In this document: positions 55,839-63,230 of the stretch, piece by piece
Numbering within the stretch: position 1 is the stretch's first letter
How the letters are laid out: every line of letters begins with the position of its first letter
Source of the DNA: Pseudobutyrivibrio sp.
GTDB taxonomy: Bacteria; Bacillota; Clostridia; Lachnospirales; Lachnospiraceae
DNA length: 63,230 nt
Reading direction: 5' to 3'
Assembly (NCBI GenBank): GCA_024684955.1
Contig: JAIKWH010000034.1
Coordinates: 1 to 63,230, forward strand
The notes under the pieces: generated by a model
What the model was told of the DNA's origin: nothing
The model's input: only the letters and a program-made list of their open reading frames with translations
Databases searched by the model: none
Position numbers and translations under genes: made by a program

Positions 55839-56900
55839 ATGGGAAAAAGATTTTTAACAAGTATATTAGCAATGACACTTGGGGTTGCAATGCTTTCTGC
55901 ATGTGGCAAAGAGACAAGTGTAGATACAGCTGATACCAAGCAAGAAAGTGCTGATACAGATGAAAGCGCTCAGGAAAAGGTGGACCAGTCTGCTTATCCA
56001 ATAGAGATTGAGACAGCATTTGGTACTGTTACTATAGATGAAAAGCCAGAGAGGATTGCCACAGTAGGTTGGGCTAATCATGATATTCCAATTGCCCTAG
56101 GTGTTACCCCAGTAGGTGTCTCAAAGGCAAATTATGGTTTACTGGATGACAATGGACTTTTATTCTGGTCAAATGATGGACTAAAAGCAATCGGCGAAGA
56201 GGAACCAGTTGTTTTTGATGATGTAGATGGAATTGATTTTGAGGCAGTGGCTGCAGTGGAGCCAGATGTAATCCTTGCAGCATATTCAGGAATCACTCAG
56301 GAAGAGTATGATACATTGAGCCAGATTGCTCCAGTGGTTGCCTACGAATCACAGCCATGGGCGACAGATTGGAGAACAATGACCCGCCTTGACTCAAAGG
56401 GCATGGGCATGGAGGCAGAGGGTGAGGCCCTTATCAGTGAGGTTGAAGCCTTTATTGATGAGCAGCTGGCCCAGTATCCAGACATGGAAGGCAAGACAGC
56501 CGCTTTCGTTTACTTTGACCCAACAGATCTTGGCTCCTTCTATGTATATACAAGCCTTGATCCAAGAGCACTTTTCTTAAATGACTTGGGTCTTACAATC
56601 CCTGAGGAAGTAAAGGCTATTGATGATGGTACATCATTTACAATTAGCATCTCATCTGAGAATATCGACCTCCTAAAGAATCTTGATTTGATTATTACCT
56701 ATGGTGATGATACAACCCTTGCAGCCCTCCAGGCTGATTCCCTTGTTAGCCAGGTTCCAGCAGTGGCAAATGGGGCAGTGGTAGTTATGGACAACAATTC
56801 AGCAATCGCAGCCAGCTGCACACCTAGCCCACTTTCAATCAAGGCTACATTACCAGAATATCTAGAAATGATTAACCAGGCTCTTTCTAATGCAAAATAA
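55839..56900 (+). CDS. Iron/siderophore-type ABC solute-binding lipoprotein
   Basis: A 353-residue class III binding protein. The lipoprotein signal ends LSACGKE, with Cys22 as the likely lipidated residue, followed by an acidic linker. The PERIATVGWANHDIPIALGVTPVGVS stretch and GIDFEAVAAVEPDVILAAYSGIT are typical of FecB/BtuF-like metal-chelate receptors. The ligand is inferred from the family and from the metal-repressor-like operator upstream. Its 3' end overlaps the first permease gene by 11 bases. Confidence 0.9.
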   Translation: MGKRFLTSILAMTLGVAMLSACGKETSVDTADTKQESADTDESAQEKVDQSAYPIEIETAFGTVTIDEKPERIATVGWANHDIPIALGVTPVGVSKANYGLLDDNGLLFWSNDGLKAIGEEEPVVFDDVDGIDFEAVAAVEPDVILAAYSGITQEEYDTLSQIAPVVAYESQPWATDWRTMTRLDSKGMGMEAEGEALISEVEAFIDEQLAQYPDMEGKTAAFVYFDPTDLGSFYVYTSLDPRALFLNDLGLTIPEEVKAIDDGTSFTISISSENIDLLKNLDLIITYGDDTTLAALQADSLVSQVPAVANGAVVVMDNNSAIAASCTPSPLSIKATLPEYLEMINQALSNAK

Positions 56901-57894
56901 TAGTTTAAATAATAAAAAGTTAATACTTTTCATAGTGGCAAGTCTCATGCTTTTGGGACTTGCTCTTGTGCTTTCGTTGATACTAGGTTCCAAGGACATT
57001 AGCCTGGCAGAACTTTTTAGTAAAGATAGTGAGAATGCCCTGGCAGGACCAATCTTTGAGAAGAGAATCATGAGGACAGTCCTTGGGATAATGGCTGGAT
57101 TTGCCCTAAGTATTGCCGGTGTTTTGATGCAGGCAATCACCAAAAATCCAATTGCTGATCCCTCTATCATAGGCATTAATTCAGGGGCAGCCTGCACTGT
57201 AGTGGCAGCAATTGCCATATTGGGAATTAATTCTTCTATAGAATATATAATCTTTGCCCTGATAGGGGCAGCTCTTACAGCGTGCTTTGTTTATTGCATA
57301 GCTATGGTGGCAGGAGGGGGAAAGGTTGGTCCTGTTGGATTGGCCTTGGCCGGTGCGGCCACTTCCACAGCATGCTCTTCTGTGGTTTCTTTAATCATGC
57401 TTCCAAATATGAATGTTATGGAGCAGTACAGATTCTGGTCAGTGGGCAGCATAAAGGCCAGCTCTTGGGACAACATAATGGTGGTTTTGCCATTTATCCT
57501 TGCTGGAATTTTTATAGCCCTGATTCTCATTCCATCCCTGAATGTGTTGACCCTAGGGGATGAAACCGCTACAGGCCTAGGAGTAAATGTGCCCCTAATC
57601 AAGGCAGCAGGGATTTTGGCATCAGTCCTTTTGTGCGGGGCAACCACAGCCATCGCAGGACCAATTGGATTTTTGGGACTGATGATTCCACATTTTGTGA
57701 GAATTATTATTGGAGGGGACTTTAAGACTTTGATTCCCCTGTCGGCTATAAACGGGGCCTCCCTCCTTTTGCTATCAGATGTGGCAGGCAGGGTGATTGG
57801 CCGTCCCGGAGAATTGGAAGTAGGAGTGGTGACTGCTTTCTTAGGGGCTCCAGTTTTCATACTACTAGTTGTAAAGGGCAGGGCAATCAAATGA
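56890..57894 (+). CDS. FecCD-family ABC permease 1
   Basis: A 334-residue multi-spanning permease (about ten helices) of the iron-chelate/B12 type. RIMRTVLGIMAGFALSIAGVLMQAITKNPIADPSIIGINSGA and GPIGFLGLMIPHFVRIIIG are family signatures, the latter forming the ATPase contact. It overlaps the binding-protein gene upstream and shares an ATGA overlap with the second permease. Confidence 0.93.
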   Translation: MQNNSLNNKKLILFIVASLMLLGLALVLSLILGSKDISLAELFSKDSENALAGPIFEKRIMRTVLGIMAGFALSIAGVLMQAITKNPIADPSIIGINSGAACTVVAAIAILGINSSIEYIIFALIGAALTACFVYCIAMVAGGGKVGPVGLALAGAATSTACSSVVSLIMLPNMNVMEQYRFWSVGSIKASSWDNIMVVLPFILAGIFIALILIPSLNVLTLGDETATGLGVNVPLIKAAGILASVLLCGATTAIAGPIGFLGLMIPHFVRIIIGGDFKTLIPLSAINGASLLLLSDVAGRVIGRPGELEVGVVTAFLGAPVFILLVVKGRAIK

Positions 57895-58883
57895 GAACAA
57901 GAAAGAAAAAAGAAATATCAGTCCTTATTATACTTTTCATAGGTGTCCTTATTCTTGGATTTTTTATGCTTTCCCTTGGTGAAAGTAATTATGACCTGGC
58001 AACTGTTGTAAAGGTGCTTATGGGGCAGGAGATAAAGGGGGCAAGTTTTGCAGTTATGAGTCTCAGGCTGCCAAAACTTATTATTGGCATCCTGGCAGGA
58101 ATTGCCTGCGGGGTGGCAGGTAATACATTTCAGGTCATTATGAAAAACCCACTGGCCAGCCCAGATGTAATGGGTGTTACATCTTCGGCGGGAGCCATGG
58201 CGGTTTTTGCTATTTTGATACTTGGTTTGGAAGGCGTGGCGGTGTCTGCATTTGCAATTGCAGGGGGAGTGCTGGTTGCTGTTATAATATTTTCATTTGC
58301 TAGAGGCAATGGTTTTTCTATCAATAAGGCAATCCTTATGGGAATAGGAATCCAGGCCATGATGCAGGCTTTAATTACATTTATACTGCAGCAGGCAAAC
58401 GCTTACGACCTTTCAAAGGCAATGCATTGGCTGTCTGGATCACTTAATTCAGCCAAACTGTCAGGGGCAGGAGGATTTTTCATTACAGTTTTAATTCTCA
58501 CTTGCTTTATCCAATATCGCACCAAGGAACTAAAGGTGCTCAGCCTGGGGGAAGAATTGCCAGTGACCCTTGGTGTGAATATTGACAGGGAGAGAATTGT
58601 TTTGCTTATGGCCTCAGTGATTATGGTTTCCGTTGCAACAGCCTATGTGGGACCTTTGGCCTCAGTGTCATTTATGGCAGGTCATATCACTAGGAGAATC
58701 ATAAAAACAGGTGGTGTTTACAGTTTGCAGGCGGGACTTATGGGGGCCATCATTGTGCTCTCATCAGAACTGATTGGCCAAAATGCCTTTGCAATTAGAT
58801 TCCCGGTTGGGGTAATCACCGGTATCATCGGTGCCCCATATCTCATATATTTACTTTTAAGTATTAGAAACAAAAGAGGTTAA
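57891..58883 (+). CDS. FecCD-family ABC permease 2
   Basis: A 330-residue partner permease. LRLPKLIIGILAGIACGVAGNTFQVIMKNPLASPDVMGVTSSAG and YVGPLASVSFMAGHITRRI match the family. It forms the heterodimeric channel with permease 1 and lies three bases before the ATPase gene. Confidence 0.93.
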   Translation: MRTRKKKEISVLIILFIGVLILGFFMLSLGESNYDLATVVKVLMGQEIKGASFAVMSLRLPKLIIGILAGIACGVAGNTFQVIMKNPLASPDVMGVTSSAGAMAVFAILILGLEGVAVSAFAIAGGVLVAVIIFSFARGNGFSINKAILMGIGIQAMMQALITFILQQANAYDLSKAMHWLSGSLNSAKLSGAGGFFITVLILTCFIQYRTKELKVLSLGEELPVTLGVNIDRERIVLLMASVIMVSVATAYVGPLASVSFMAGHITRRIIKTGGVYSLQAGLMGAIIVLSSELIGQNAFAIRFPVGVITGIIGAPYLIYLLLSIRNKRG

Positions 58884-58886
58884 GTT

Positions 58887-59726
58887 ATGAATATACATAC
58901 TCTCCAAGCAAAAAATCTAAAGGCTGGATACAATAAAACAGTGATTATAGATGGAATAGATGTAACAATTCCTTCCAACAAAATTTCTGTTATTATTGGG
59001 TCAAACGGCTGCGGAAAGAGCACCCTTTTAAAGAATTTTGCCAGGCTGATAAAGCCCTTTGATGGTGAGATACTTTTGGATGGAGCCGGCTATGACAAGA
59101 TGCACAGCAAAGATTTGGCAAAGATAATCGGCTTGCTGCCACAGTCTCCAATGGTGCCAGAGAGCATCACAGTATATGACCTGGTGGCCAGAGGACGTTA
59201 TCCTTATCAAAAGCCATTTTCTCAGTTGACATCAGAGGACCAGGAAGCCATAGAGGAGGCTATGGAAATGATGGGAGTTAGCAAACTTAGAGATCAGTTT
59301 GTGGAGGAACTGTCCGGAGGACAGAGACAGAGAGTTTGGATTGCCATGGCCCTGGCCCAGCAGACAGACATTCTCTTTTTGGACGAGCCAACTACATTTC
59401 TTGATATTTCTTATCAGGTGCAGATTTTGGAACTTTTAAAAAACCTCAACGAGAAAAAGGGCACCACAATTGTTATGGTTCTCCATGATATAAACTTGGC
59501 ATCAAGATATGCAGATTGCCTCTTTGCTATGAAAAATGGTGAGTTGATTGCAGCAGGTAGCCCTGAGGATATCCTAAATGAAGAATTGATGCTTAGGGTG
59601 TTTAATCTAGAGTGCATTCTCATGAAAGACCCAGTTTCTGGTTCCCCATTTATAGTGCCTAAAGGAAGGGCTCACCTAAGGCCAGAATCCCAGGATGAGG
59701 GGAAGAAAATATCCCAAGTGGTGTAG
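58887..59726 (+). CDS. ABC transporter ATP-binding protein (FecE/FepC-like)
   Basis: A 279-residue ATPase. Walker A GSNGCGKSTL is near 37, Q-loop LLPQSP near 83, signature LSGGQRQRVWIAMAL near 140, Walker B ILFLDEPTTFLD near 161 and the switch His in VLHDIN near 195. It energises the two permeases. The 224-base gap after it (59727-59950) shows no clear hairpin terminator, only AT-rich sequence and the next ribosome site. Confidence 0.95.
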   Translation: MNIHTLQAKNLKAGYNKTVIIDGIDVTIPSNKISVIIGSNGCGKSTLLKNFARLIKPFDGEILLDGAGYDKMHSKDLAKIIGLLPQSPMVPESITVYDLVARGRYPYQKPFSQLTSEDQEAIEEAMEMMGVSKLRDQFVEELSGGQRQRVWIAMALAQQTDILFLDEPTTFLDISYQVQILELLKNLNEKKGTTIVMVLHDINLASRYADCLFAMKNGELIAAGSPEDILNEELMLRVFNLECILMKDPVSGSPFIVPKGRAHLRPESQDEGKKISQVV

Positions 59727-59950
59727 TGGACAAGTCCAGGTAAGTGTTTAAGAAGTTAGTTATAGCACGACTGAATTGTTGCTATTTGATACTTATCTAT
59801 AACATTTATGCCAGAATTTTATCATTGTTGCCAATGGACTACTCATGCTTTATTATCTACAATTAAAATGTTGGAGAACTTTTTAAAGTTTTATTTTTAG
59901 ATAATAGGGTCTTCTATTTATGGAAGCTGCTTTTTTTGTAGGAGTAAAAG

Positions 59951-61135
59951 ATGCAGGGTTCACTAATCGATGATGTAATGCTTGCCATGGAGAGACACGA
60001 AATACAAGCTTATTATCAACCACAATATGACGTTAGAAATGGTAGCCTAGTCAGTGCAGAGGCCTTGGTTAGGTGGCAGAGGCAGGACGGTACAGTTCTA
60101 CCTCCTAGCGACTTTATACCAGAGTTGGAGCAGTCTATTGCAATCAATTCACTGGATTGGTTCATTGTTGAAGATGTTTGCAAAACCCTGGTCAATCTTG
60201 GAGAAAATGCAGTTCCTGTTGCCGTCAATTTTTCCAGATGGCACGTAAAAGAAAATAATTTCGTCGACATTCTCGATAGTATTCTCGAGGAATACCAAGT
60301 ATCAAAAAATTTAATTGAAATTGAGATTACAGAATCTGCTTTCACGCTTAATCATGACGATGTGGCTGCCTGGGCAAACAAAATTGCCGACAGAGGTTAT
60401 TCAATCGCCATTGATGATTTTGGAAGTGGTCTTTCATCTATTCAATATGTAAAGGACTTGCCTATTAGCGTCCTAAAAATCGATAAGACATTTCTTGACG
60501 GCAATTGCCAATCCCCTAAGGGTCGCAAAATATTAGAGGGTATCATAAACTTTGCCCACACCATAGGACTGACTAGTGTTGTGGAGGGGGTGGAGACTGT
60601 TGAGCAGTTAAAGTTTGTTCAGATTTGCGGTGCCACAAAGTTTCAGGGATACTTGTTCTCAAAGGCTGTTGATCAGTTGACTTTTATGAGACTTGCCATT
60701 AGAAACAATAGATATGCTGTTGATATGTCTGACATTCTCGTGACACAGGATATCCATAGCTCGGCCAAATTGCTTATTTCAGCCCTTTTCAAAGAATTTC
60801 CATTTGTTGTATATGGCAACCTGTCAAAGAATTCATACTGCTTCCTTTCAGAGGAGCATTTTACTTTTGAGACTGTGACCCAAACCGGAGAGTACGACAA
60901 ACTCTATGAGGAAGGCTTGGAAATCCGTGAGGGAGATGACAGAAAGGCCTTTGAAGTTTTTGAGCGACACGCTATGATTGCTGCCTATGAAAGTGGCCAG
61001 GAAGAGGTAAAGGTCCGCACCAGGATGAAGATGGCTGATGGCTCAGTGCAATTAGTTGAGACCAAAAACTACTTTGTAAAGAGTCCATCCTCAGATGACA
61101 TTCTGATTGTAGGCTTTAACACAGTTATAGAATAA
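59951..61135 (+). CDS. EAL-domain c-di-GMP phosphodiesterase with C-terminal PAS-like region
   Basis: A 394-residue cytoplasmic protein. The EAL domain (1-240) keeps its catalytic set: SAEALVRW (Glu37), VAVNFSR (Asn), EIEITES (Glu), IAIDDFGSG (two Asp), VLKIDK (Lys), VVEGVET (Glu) and KFQGYLFSKAV (Gln). It should hydrolyse c-di-GMP to pGpG. Residues about 260-394 form an alpha/beta sensor-like region I would call PAS-like. AGGAGT precedes the ATG. Copy C of the four-hairpin element begins about 12 bases after its stop. Confidence 0.92.
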   Translation: MQGSLIDDVMLAMERHEIQAYYQPQYDVRNGSLVSAEALVRWQRQDGTVLPPSDFIPELEQSIAINSLDWFIVEDVCKTLVNLGENAVPVAVNFSRWHVKENNFVDILDSILEEYQVSKNLIEIEITESAFTLNHDDVAAWANKIADRGYSIAIDDFGSGLSSIQYVKDLPISVLKIDKTFLDGNCQSPKGRKILEGIINFAHTIGLTSVVEGVETVEQLKFVQICGATKFQGYLFSKAVDQLTFMRLAIRNNRYAVDMSDILVTQDIHSSAKLLISALFKEFPFVVYGNLSKNSYCFLSEEHFTFETVTQTGEYDKLYEEGLEIREGDDRKAFEVFERHAMIAAYESGQEEVKVRTRMKMADGSVQLVETKNYFVKSPSSDDILIVGFNTVIE

Positions 61136-61146
61136 TTTATAGTTAT

Positions 61147-61268
61147 GACTTTTTGCTGACCCAATAATGAAATTGTCAGCAAAAATCCTGCTTCGCAGGA
61201 CAACTTTTCCATTGCATGTAAAAGTTGGTCAGGTACGATTCTTGTTTTTCTGATGAAAAACAAGAATC
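61147..61268 (+). ncRNA. Four-hairpin element, copy C, diverged with compensatory changes
   Basis: H1 is TTTTTGCTGAC/GTCAGCAAAAA (61150-61185, 14-nt loop CCAATAATGAAATT). H2 is TCCTGC-ttc-GCAGGA (61186-61200). H3 is CAACTTTT/AAAAGTTG (61201-61227). After the linker GTCAGGTAC comes H4, 14 perfect pairs with a TGAT loop (61237-61268). Hairpin order, H2 and H4 pair counts, loop sizes and the flanking TATGACTT match copy B, while most stem bases differ. H4 differs from copy A at three pairs, each compensated. It occupies the gap between the convergent EAL and response-regulator genes. Confidence 0.65.
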
Positions 61269-62338
61269 TAGTCTTTCCTATTCCTATATTCCACTGGGGT
61301 AATACCTACAGTCTTGCGAAATACCCTGGTAAAGTAGGAATAGTCGTCGTAGCCTACCTGCTCTGATATGGCACTAACTGGCAGGCTGGTTTCTTCTAAC
61401 ATGGATTTGGCTAGGTCCAGGCGCTTTTGCTGGATATAGCCAGAGAATGTTACCCCGTATTCTTTTTTAAAGATTCGAGACCCATAGTCTGGGTCCAGAT
61501 AAAAAATTTCAGATAGAATGTTGCGAGAAATAGGGCTGGTAAAATTCTGGTCTATGTATTGTTTGATGGCGGCTGGCATGTTGGCATCTGAAGAATCAGA
61601 AAGTGCCCCCCTAACAGCCTTTATCAAATAGTCAGTGTAGGCCATAAAGTCGGACTTGGAAGAGGCTGCAGCCCGGGCCAGAGAGTGGTATTCCTGGGTG
61701 CAAAAAATCTTTGCCGGGTCCTGGCCGTTGTTTTTTAATTTGTCATAGACAGCCTTTGATACATCTACATCAAGGGAAACCAGAGCCACCTTATCAAGCC
61801 CATTTCGTTCGTCTATTTTCTTAATAAAGTCTTGCAGGTAGGCAAGGAATTTGTCGTACTCATTTCTCAGCAGATAAAGGTCCAAAACCCCAGTATCAAT
61901 TTCTGCATTCTCAGAAGAATTCCGATACATAAGCAGGTCTGACAATAGACCTTCCTCCCTGTTTTTTGTCCGCCTTATCTCTATTGCATCCCTGAGGATT
62001 TCCTGCAATTCTTCATAGTCTACAGGCTTTAGCAAATATTGGAGACTGTCTAGTTTTAGTGCCTCTCGGGCATAGTCAAACTCTGCATAGTTGGTCAAAA
62101 ATATTGCGGTGACCTCAGAGCCTTGCTTTCTCAAAGTGCGAAGCAAGTCTAGGCCGGTGGAGCCTGGCATGTCTATGTCGGTCAGGAGAATATCTATGTC
62201 CTGGCTTTCAAAAAGATTTAAGGCCTCCCTGGCGCTGGATGCAGTAAGGGGTGGCTCAAAACCTAGGCCATCCCAGTCCACAGTGGCGGTCAAATCTTCT
62301 AATATATATCTATCATCATCAACTATTAGTATTTTCAT
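61268..62338 (-). CDS. YesN-type response regulator (REC + AraC)
   Basis: A 356-residue regulator. The receiver (1-120) has ILIVDDDR, phospho-acceptor Asp in LLTDIDMPGSTG (about 54), and Lys in LLKPVDYEE (about 104). A middle region of about 130 residues precedes the C-terminal double helix-turn-helix, with VSAISEQVGYDDYSYFTRVFRKTVGITPVEYR at the end. The ATG at 62338 is preferred over an upstream in-frame ATG because GAGGA lies eight bases before it. It overlaps the kinase gene by 20 bases, so the pair is co-expressed. Targets are often sugar-uptake genes. Confidence 0.92.
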   Translation of the reverse strand: MKILIVDDDRYILEDLTATVDWDGLGFEPPLTASSAREALNLFESQDIDILLTDIDMPGSTGLDLLRTLRKQGSEVTAIFLTNYAEFDYAREALKLDSLQYLLKPVDYEELQEILRDAIEIRRTKNREEGLLSDLLMYRNSSENAEIDTGVLDLYLLRNEYDKFLAYLQDFIKKIDERNGLDKVALVSLDVDVSKAVYDKLKNNGQDPAKIFCTQEYHSLARAAASSKSDFMAYTDYLIKAVRGALSDSSDANMPAAIKQYIDQNFTSPISRNILSEIFYLDPDYGSRIFKKEYGVTFSGYIQQKRLDLAKSMLEETSLPVSAISEQVGYDDYSYFTRVFRKTVGITPVEYRNRKD

Positions 62339-63230
62339 CAGTCTCATCCTCAAGAGTCAGGGGCAGGATAATCTCCACATTAGCCCCGGAGTTTTTTCCA
62401 TTAAATATCTTAACACTGGCCCCGCCCTGATAGAGCAAGTCCAATCGGTTTATGCAGTTTCTGATTCCCACATGCTTGGTGCCAGAATTAAATTCTGCGT
62501 AGGCAGGAGAATTAACCCCATCACTTAGAGCCTTTAAATACTCTTTTGAGAAACCACATCCATTGTCGGCTATGACAATTTTGATGCCCTGGTCACATTT
62601 TTCTACCTTAATATTTATAGCCAGATCCATGGCCTGGATATCGTTGTGTTTGATACAGTTTTCAGCAAAGGTGATAAGGACCAGAGGTGGAATTTGGACC
62701 ATCTCCAAATCCTTTGGCAGGTCTACATTGTAGGAGAATGCTCCGTGATACCTAAGGGACTGGATGTCCATGTAGGCATTTACATGTTCCAGTTCCTGCT
62801 TGATTCCCAAGAAATCTTTGTCAGTGGAAAAGAGGTAGCGCAGGTATCTGGAGGTAAAAAGAATCATGTCCTGGACCTCCTGGTATTTGCCAAGGCGGGT
62901 CATAGACCCAATGGTGGTCAGACAATTGAGATAAAAGTGGGGCCTAATCTGCTGACGCAAGAAAACGATTTCCATGTGGTTTTGCTCCAACTCTTTCTCG
63001 TAGATTTCAATCTTTAATTTTTTCAGTTCGTCATAAAGGTTTCTAAACTGGTTTCCTGTGGAGGCCAGTTCCTCTATGTGGGCATCCTCAATCATGCCTA
63101 TGGTGTCCTCGTCGATGGTGCCAATAAGGGCCAGCCTCTCAGAAAAGTTTCTGATAGGCCTAATGACATTTTTGTACATGCGAAAGAGGAGAATACCTGT
63201 GATGACAATTAATATTGGGATGATGAAAAT
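62319..63230 (-). CDS. YesM-type sensor histidine kinase, N-terminus beyond window
   Basis: The readable 303 residues begin in a membrane segment (IFIIPILIVITGILLF) and continue through a HAMP-like linker, the phospho-acceptor motif QQIRPHFYLN with an intact His, and the HATPase boxes NCIKHND and IVIADNGCGFS. The frame stays open to the window end, so the extracellular sensor is missing. It partners the YesN-type regulator. Contrast the protein at 19.9 kb, which has Gln at the phospho-acceptor position. Confidence 0.9.
   Translation of the reverse strand: MFIIPILIVITGILLFRMYKNVIRPIRNFSERLALIGTIDEDTIGMIEDAHIEELASTGNQFRNLYDELKKLKIEIYEKELEQNHMEIVFLRQQIRPHFYLNCLTTIGSMTRLGKYQEVQDMILFTSRYLRYLFSTDKDFLGIKQELEHVNAYMDIQSLRYHGAFSYNVDLPKDLEMVQIPPLVLITFAENCIKHNDIQAMDLAINIKVEKCDQGIKIVIADNGCGFSKEYLKALSDGVNSPAYAEFNSGTKHVGIRNCINRLDLLYQGGASVKIFNGKNSGANVEIILPLTLEDETDENTNS

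Noticed and set aside
1-63230. tRNA or rRNA genes
   Set aside because: Gaps between genes were read for cloverleaf-like sequence and CCA-type ends. None was recognised, though a dedicated scan was not possible.

Overview
The window looks like a chromosomal segment of an anaerobic, moderately AT-rich Firmicute of the Lachnospiraceae, in the Butyrivibrio / Pseudobutyrivibrio / Roseburia neighbourhood. The evidence is the gene order priA-def-fmt-rsmB-rlmN-PP2C-prkC-rsgA-rpe-thiN, the strong AGGAGG-type ribosome binding sites, a split pyrB/pyrI pair, membrane GGDEF and EAL proteins, and a gut/rumen-type beta-mannan locus built on GH130 phosphorylases and an AGE-family epimerase. This assignment comes from reading the proteins; no database was searched.

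Layout. 1-6.9 kb: 3' end of a hisC-like aminotransferase, a small export protein, a small Cys-rich protein, a secreted GH25 lysozyme with cell-wall-binding repeats, a YhcC-like radical SAM protein, dinB, and divergent pyrB-pyrI. 7.0-19.8 kb: a long co-directional housekeeping run (primosome, formyl-Met metabolism, rRNA modification, Ser/Thr phosphatase and PASTA kinase, RsgA, Rpe, ThiN), with a hybrid histidine kinase inserted between def and fmt. 19.9-30.2 kb is the accessory part: a LytS-like protein that has lost its phospho-acceptor His, a 633-bp near-complete palindrome, a glycogen-debranching enzyme, an unknown membrane protein, an adenosine-deaminase-like protein with a C-terminal Rossmann/SLOG-like domain, a lipase-fold protein overlapping it tail to tail, five 41-bp palindromic-ended repeats, a multi-hairpin element and a diguanylate cyclase.

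30.3-53.6 kb is a carbohydrate region centred on beta-mannan: aldose epimerase, solute-binding lipoprotein, three GH130 proteins, LacI and AraC regulators, two ABC permeases, an AGE epimerase, mannose-6-phosphate isomerase, two phosphohexomutases, a 1523-residue cell-surface GH5-type enzyme and a GH3 with reversed domain order. The implied pathway is surface cleavage, ABC import, epimerisation of Man-Man to Man-Glc, phosphorolysis to mannose-1-phosphate, then mutase and ManA to fructose-6-phosphate. No ABC ATPase for the sugar importer is present, so a shared ATPase elsewhere is likely. 53.7-63.2 kb: diguanylate cyclase plus HAD phosphatase, an iron-type ABC importer behind a promoter crowded with CTAAC/GTTAG half-sites, an EAL phosphodiesterase, and a YesN/YesM-type two-component pair cut by the window end.

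The most unusual content is non-coding. (i) A roughly 120-nt four-hairpin element occurs three times (near 29.0, 55.6 and 61.2 kb). The third copy keeps the hairpin architecture with different stem sequences and compensating base changes. Each copy borders a transcription unit carrying a c-di-GMP enzyme. (ii) The 633-bp palindrome at 21.2-21.8 kb folds along its whole length to a branched tip and shares a 25-nt exact match with the terminator hairpin after the lysozyme gene. (iii) Five 41-bp repeats with TTCCG...CGGAA ends occur in mixed orientation. No tRNA, rRNA, transposase, integrase or CRISPR array was seen.
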